Below, piece by piece: positions 61,768 through 64,000 of a DNA stretch of 64,000 nucleotides (the first letter of the stretch is position 1; each line of letters opens with the position of its first letter). Position numbers and translations under genes: made by a program. Below the pieces are notes generated by a model. It was not told the origin of the DNA, did no database searches, and saw only the letters and a program-made list of their open reading frames with translations. The stretch covers positions 53,743 to 117,742 of the forward strand of contig CADCTF010000087.1 of assembly GCA_902805655.1 (NCBI GenBank), given 5' to 3'. This DNA is from an uncultured Acidimicrobiales bacterium (GTDB lineage Bacteria > Actinomycetota > Acidimicrobiia > Acidimicrobiales > CADCTF01).

Positions 61768-63237
61768 TCAGGCCGTCGGCACGGAGTCGGAGTAGCCGGA
61801 GATCAGCTCGACGAGGGTGCGCACCCCGAACCCGGTGCCGCCCTTGGGGACGTAGCCGTCCACCTCGGAGGCGAAGGCGGGCCCGGCGATGTCGAGGTGG
61901 GCCCACGGCACGCCGTCGACGAACTCCTGCAGGAACAGGCCGGCGGCCAGCGTTCCGGCCTGGCCCGCCGCCCCCATGTTCTTGAGGTCGGCCACCTCTG
62001 AGTCGATGTGCTTGCGATAGCGGGATGGCAGTGGCAGCGGCCACAGCTCCTCGCCCGCTCGCTCCGACGCGGCGCGCACCTGGTCGAGCAGCACGTCGTC
62101 GTTGCCCATGATCCCGGCGATGTCCCGCCCCAGGGCCACGATGCAGGCCCCGGTGAGGGTAGCCAGGTCGATGATGGCATCGGGCTGCATCTCGGCGGCG
62201 ATCGAGAGCGCATCGGCCAGGACCAGCCGGCCCTCGGCATCGGTGTTGAGCACTTCCACCGTCTTGCCGTTGCGGATGGTCAGCACGTCACCCGGTCGCG
62301 TGGCCGTGCCGCTCGGCATGTTCTCCGTGCACGCGGCCAGAGCCACGACCTTGACGCCCGGCGAGAGCACCGGCACCACCGACATGGCGGCCAGCACCGC
62401 GGCGGCGCCGCCCATGTCGCACTTCATGGTCATCATGCCCTCGCCGGTCTTGAGGCTCAGGCCTCCGGAGTCGAAGGTGATGCCCTTGCCCACGATGACG
62501 ACGGTCGCCGTGGCGCCCGGAGGGTCGTAGGTCAGCTGCAACAGGCGGGGCGGCTCCTCCGAGCCCGCCGCCACACCCAGCAGGCCGCCCATGCGCTCCT
62601 CGGCCAGACGCACCTCGTCCCACACCGTCAGCTCGAGCCCGTGCTCGTCGGCGACCGCCCGGGCCACCTCTTCGAGAACGCGAGGCGTCATGTCGCGCGC
62701 CGGTGTGTTGACGAGATCCCTTGCCAGGCACACCGCCCGGCCAATGGCCGCTCCCCGGTCGAGCCCCGCCTGCACGTCCGCCTCCGGGCCCCCGCCGAGG
62801 ACCACGACCGACTCGACCGAGCACGGCTTGGCGTCGGACTTGTAGGCGGAGAACTGGTAGCTGCCGAGCACCACGCCTTCGGCCAGCGCCTGAGCCGCCT
62901 CTTCGACATCCACCGTGCCCGCTGCCGCATCGAGGAGAGCGAGGGCCAGCGTGGTGGCGCCCGACGCAGCCTTCACCGCGGCCGAGGCCGCACGACGGAT
63001 GCGGTCGAGGTCGACGTCGGACGCAGACCCCATGCCCACGGCCAGCACCGTCGTGCCGTCGTCGGCCATCACCGGCAACGTCTCCCCCACCTTGCCCGCG
63101 AAGGATCGGGCCTCCAGGAAGCCCATGTTCAGCTCGACCGGTGCACCGTCCACCGTCTCACGGTCGGAGAACACCGCCACGGCGAGCACCGCGGCATCGG
63201 ACGGCACCTCGGCGGCCACGGAGAAGGAGATCGGCAT
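61768..63237 (-). CDS. pepA: Leucyl aminopeptidase (family M17)
   Basis: 489 residues from the ATG at 63237, which shares a base with the preceding stop (TGATG). The N-terminal macro-like domain (1-165) precedes the catalytic domain, with VNTPARDMTPRVLEEVARAV, VGKGITFDSGGLSLKTG, MTMKCDMGGAAAVLAAM, ENMPSGTATRPGDVL and the hallmark NTDAEGRLVLADAL. These hold the Lys, Asp and Glu residues for two metal ions and the catalytic Arg. It forms hexamers that release N-terminal leucine and other residues from peptides, and can also act as cysteinyl-glycinase. It is located between the adenosyltransferase and a MauE-like gene. Confidence 0.95.
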   Translation of the reverse strand: MPISFSVAAEVPSDAAVLAVAVFSDRETVDGAPVELNMGFLEARSFAGKVGETLPVMADDGTTVLAVGMGSASDVDLDRIRRAASAAVKAASGATTLALALLDAAAGTVDVEEAAQALAEGVVLGSYQFSAYKSDAKPCSVESVVVLGGGPEADVQAGLDRGAAIGRAVCLARDLVNTPARDMTPRVLEEVARAVADEHGLELTVWDEVRLAEERMGGLLGVAAGSEEPPRLLQLTYDPPGATATVVIVGKGITFDSGGLSLKTGEGMMTMKCDMGGAAAVLAAMSVVPVLSPGVKVVALAACTENMPSGTATRPGDVLTIRNGKTVEVLNTDAEGRLVLADALSIAAEMQPDAIIDLATLTGACIVALGRDIAGIMGNDDVLLDQVRAASERAGEELWPLPLPSRYRKHIDSEVADLKNMGAAGQAGTLAAGLFLQEFVDGVPWAHLDIAGPAFASEVDGYVPKGGTGFGVRTLVELISGYSDSVPTA

Positions 63238-63806
63238 CAGTGCCCTTTCGACGGCGAGCTGGAGAACGTGGAGGGGACCTTGGCCGGCACCGCGCCACCG
63301 TCCTGCCACCGGGCCATGGCCCAGAGGAGGCTGGAGAGCCGGTTGAGGTACGGGATCACGTGCGAGCCCTCGACGGCCACGGCCACGCTGCGGCGCTCGG
63401 CTCGCCGCACCACCGTGCGGGCCACCTCGAGCGAGGCGGAGCACGGGTTCTGGCCGGGGAGCACGAACTCGGTCGGCATCGGGAAGCGGGCCGAGAGGTC
63501 GTCGGTGTGGTGCTCGACGAAGGCGACCATCTCGTCGGTTACGAGGGAGAGCCCGGGCTTCAGCTTTGCGTGGTTCTCCGGCAGGGTGGCCAGCTCGGCC
63601 ATGAGCACGTAGAGATGACGCTCGACCTCGAGCAGCAGCCCGTCGAGCTCGCCGCCGGCAGGCGCATGTGCACGCGCCAGCCCGCAGCAGGCCTGGGCCT
63701 CGTCGACCGTGCCGTAGGCCTCGGGCGCCGCATCGTCCTTGCGCACCCGGCCGCCGTAGAACAGCCCGGTGGTGCCGTCGTCACCCTTCCGGGTGTAGAA
63801 GCTCAC
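63237..63806 (-). CDS. pduO: PduO-type cob(I)alamin adenosyltransferase
   Basis: 189 residues from the GTG at 63806 (MSFYTRKGDDGTTGL); GTG 63818 is also in frame and adds four residues. FYTRKGDDGTTGLFYGGRV is the ATP-binding motif, and YGTVDEAQACCGLARA, MPTEFVLPGQNPCSASLEVA and ARTVVRRAERR with LNRLSSLLWAMARW complete the trimeric helical-bundle family. It transfers the 5'-deoxyadenosyl group of ATP to cob(I)alamin, giving adenosylcobalamin, the cofactor of the acyl-CoA mutase encoded at 50,987-52,570. The start overlaps the ABC-F gene by about 26 bases. Confidence 0.94.
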   Translation of the reverse strand: MSFYTRKGDDGTTGLFYGGRVRKDDAAPEAYGTVDEAQACCGLARAHAPAGGELDGLLLEVERHLYVLMAELATLPENHAKLKPGLSLVTDEMVAFVEHHTDDLSARFPMPTEFVLPGQNPCSASLEVARTVVRRAERRSVAVAVEGSHVIPYLNRLSSLLWAMARWQDGGAVPAKVPSTFSSSPSKGH

Positions 63807-64000
63807 GGCTGGCGACACTACCGGCCGTCACTGCGATGCTCCGGGTGACGTGCACGGCGTCGAGCAGCGCCCGATCGTGGGTCACGAGCAGCAGCGTGCC
63901 CTCGTAGCCGTCGAGGGCACGCTCGAGCGCGTCGATGGCCACCAGGTCGAGGTGGTTGGTGGGCTCGTCGAGCACGAGGCAGTTGACGCCCTGAGCCATG
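63781..64000 (-). CDS. ABC-F ATPase, C-terminal end only
   Basis: About 72 residues are visible; the gene continues beyond 64000. NCLVLDEPTNHLDLVAIDAL is the Walker B/D-loop motif, with the ABC-F signature DEPTNHLD, and LLLVTHDRALLDAV holds the H-loop His. The chain ends soon after the second nucleotide-binding domain (VASRELLHPEG), without a long C-terminal helical extension. ABC-F proteins bind ribosomes and act in translation or antibiotic protection. Which subgroup this is cannot be said from the fragment. Confidence 0.85.
   Translation of the reverse strand, partial: MAQGVNCLVLDEPTNHLDLVAIDALERALDGYEGTLLLVTHDRALLDAVHVTRSIAVTAGSVASRELLHPEG

Overview
The window is high-GC, densely coded DNA of an actinobacterial kind. 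An origin in or near the class Acidimicrobiia fits best: there is a coenzyme F420 gene (cofD), many GTG starts, start codons placed directly behind TANNNT boxes, and wall enzymes carrying 'GYW..DGGIF.FGDA' repeats of a type I associate with that group. This placement is an inference from gene content; there is no rRNA in the window. I see no tRNA, rRNA, CRISPR array, transposase or prophage gene, and no gene-free stretch longer than about 160 bases.

Positions 1-22,513 form a surface-glycan assembly locus: sixteen genes for glycosyltransferases, sugar methyltransferases and their partners, arranged in four transcription blocks, plus a Wzm/Wzt-type polysaccharide ABC exporter (19,132-21,167). 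Several proteins are fusions (GT2+GT4, GT4+GT4, methyltransferase+GT2+GT4-like). Positions 22,664-26,554 hold two convergent secreted wall enzymes, an N-acetylmuramoyl-alanine amidase and a SpoIID/LytB protein. Each ends in six copies of the same roughly 42-residue repeat, probably a six-bladed beta-propeller. A UDP-galactopyranose-mutase-like flavoprotein and cofD follow.

Positions 29,071-37,909 are a leftward nucleotide-sugar block that starts with a LytR-CpsA-Psr ligase gene and runs through rmlA, rmlB, rmlD, a UDP-xylose-synthase-like gene, a GT2, a membrane-anchored HxH protein, a sugar-phosphate nucleotidyltransferase and a UDP-sugar epimerase. Together with the first block it would activate sugars, build a glycan on a carrier, export it and attach it to the wall. 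rmlC and the initiating glycosylphosphotransferase are not in the window.

From 37,974 onwards the genes are mostly housekeeping: pabB-pabC, a three-gene ABC-2 exporter, birA back to back with the biotin-containing acyl-CoA carboxylase alpha chain, an FtsX/ATPase pair, an M20 amidohydrolase, a pyridine-nucleotide oxidoreductase after a B12-dependent acyl-CoA mutase large subunit, a rhodanese-ThiF protein, a CHRD lipoprotein, a two-component system with a membrane partner, a nitroreductase, a sirtuin, pyrophosphatase, a Clp_N-like protein, a MauE-like membrane protein, leucyl aminopeptidase, cobalamin adenosyltransferase and the end of an ABC-F ATPase. The carboxylase, mutase and adenosyltransferase suggest propionyl-CoA/methylmalonyl-CoA metabolism.

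At least a dozen transcription units have an (N)ANNNT hexamer ending 6 or 7 bases before the start codon. This suggests that leaderless mRNAs are the rule here, and it helps settle several start codons.
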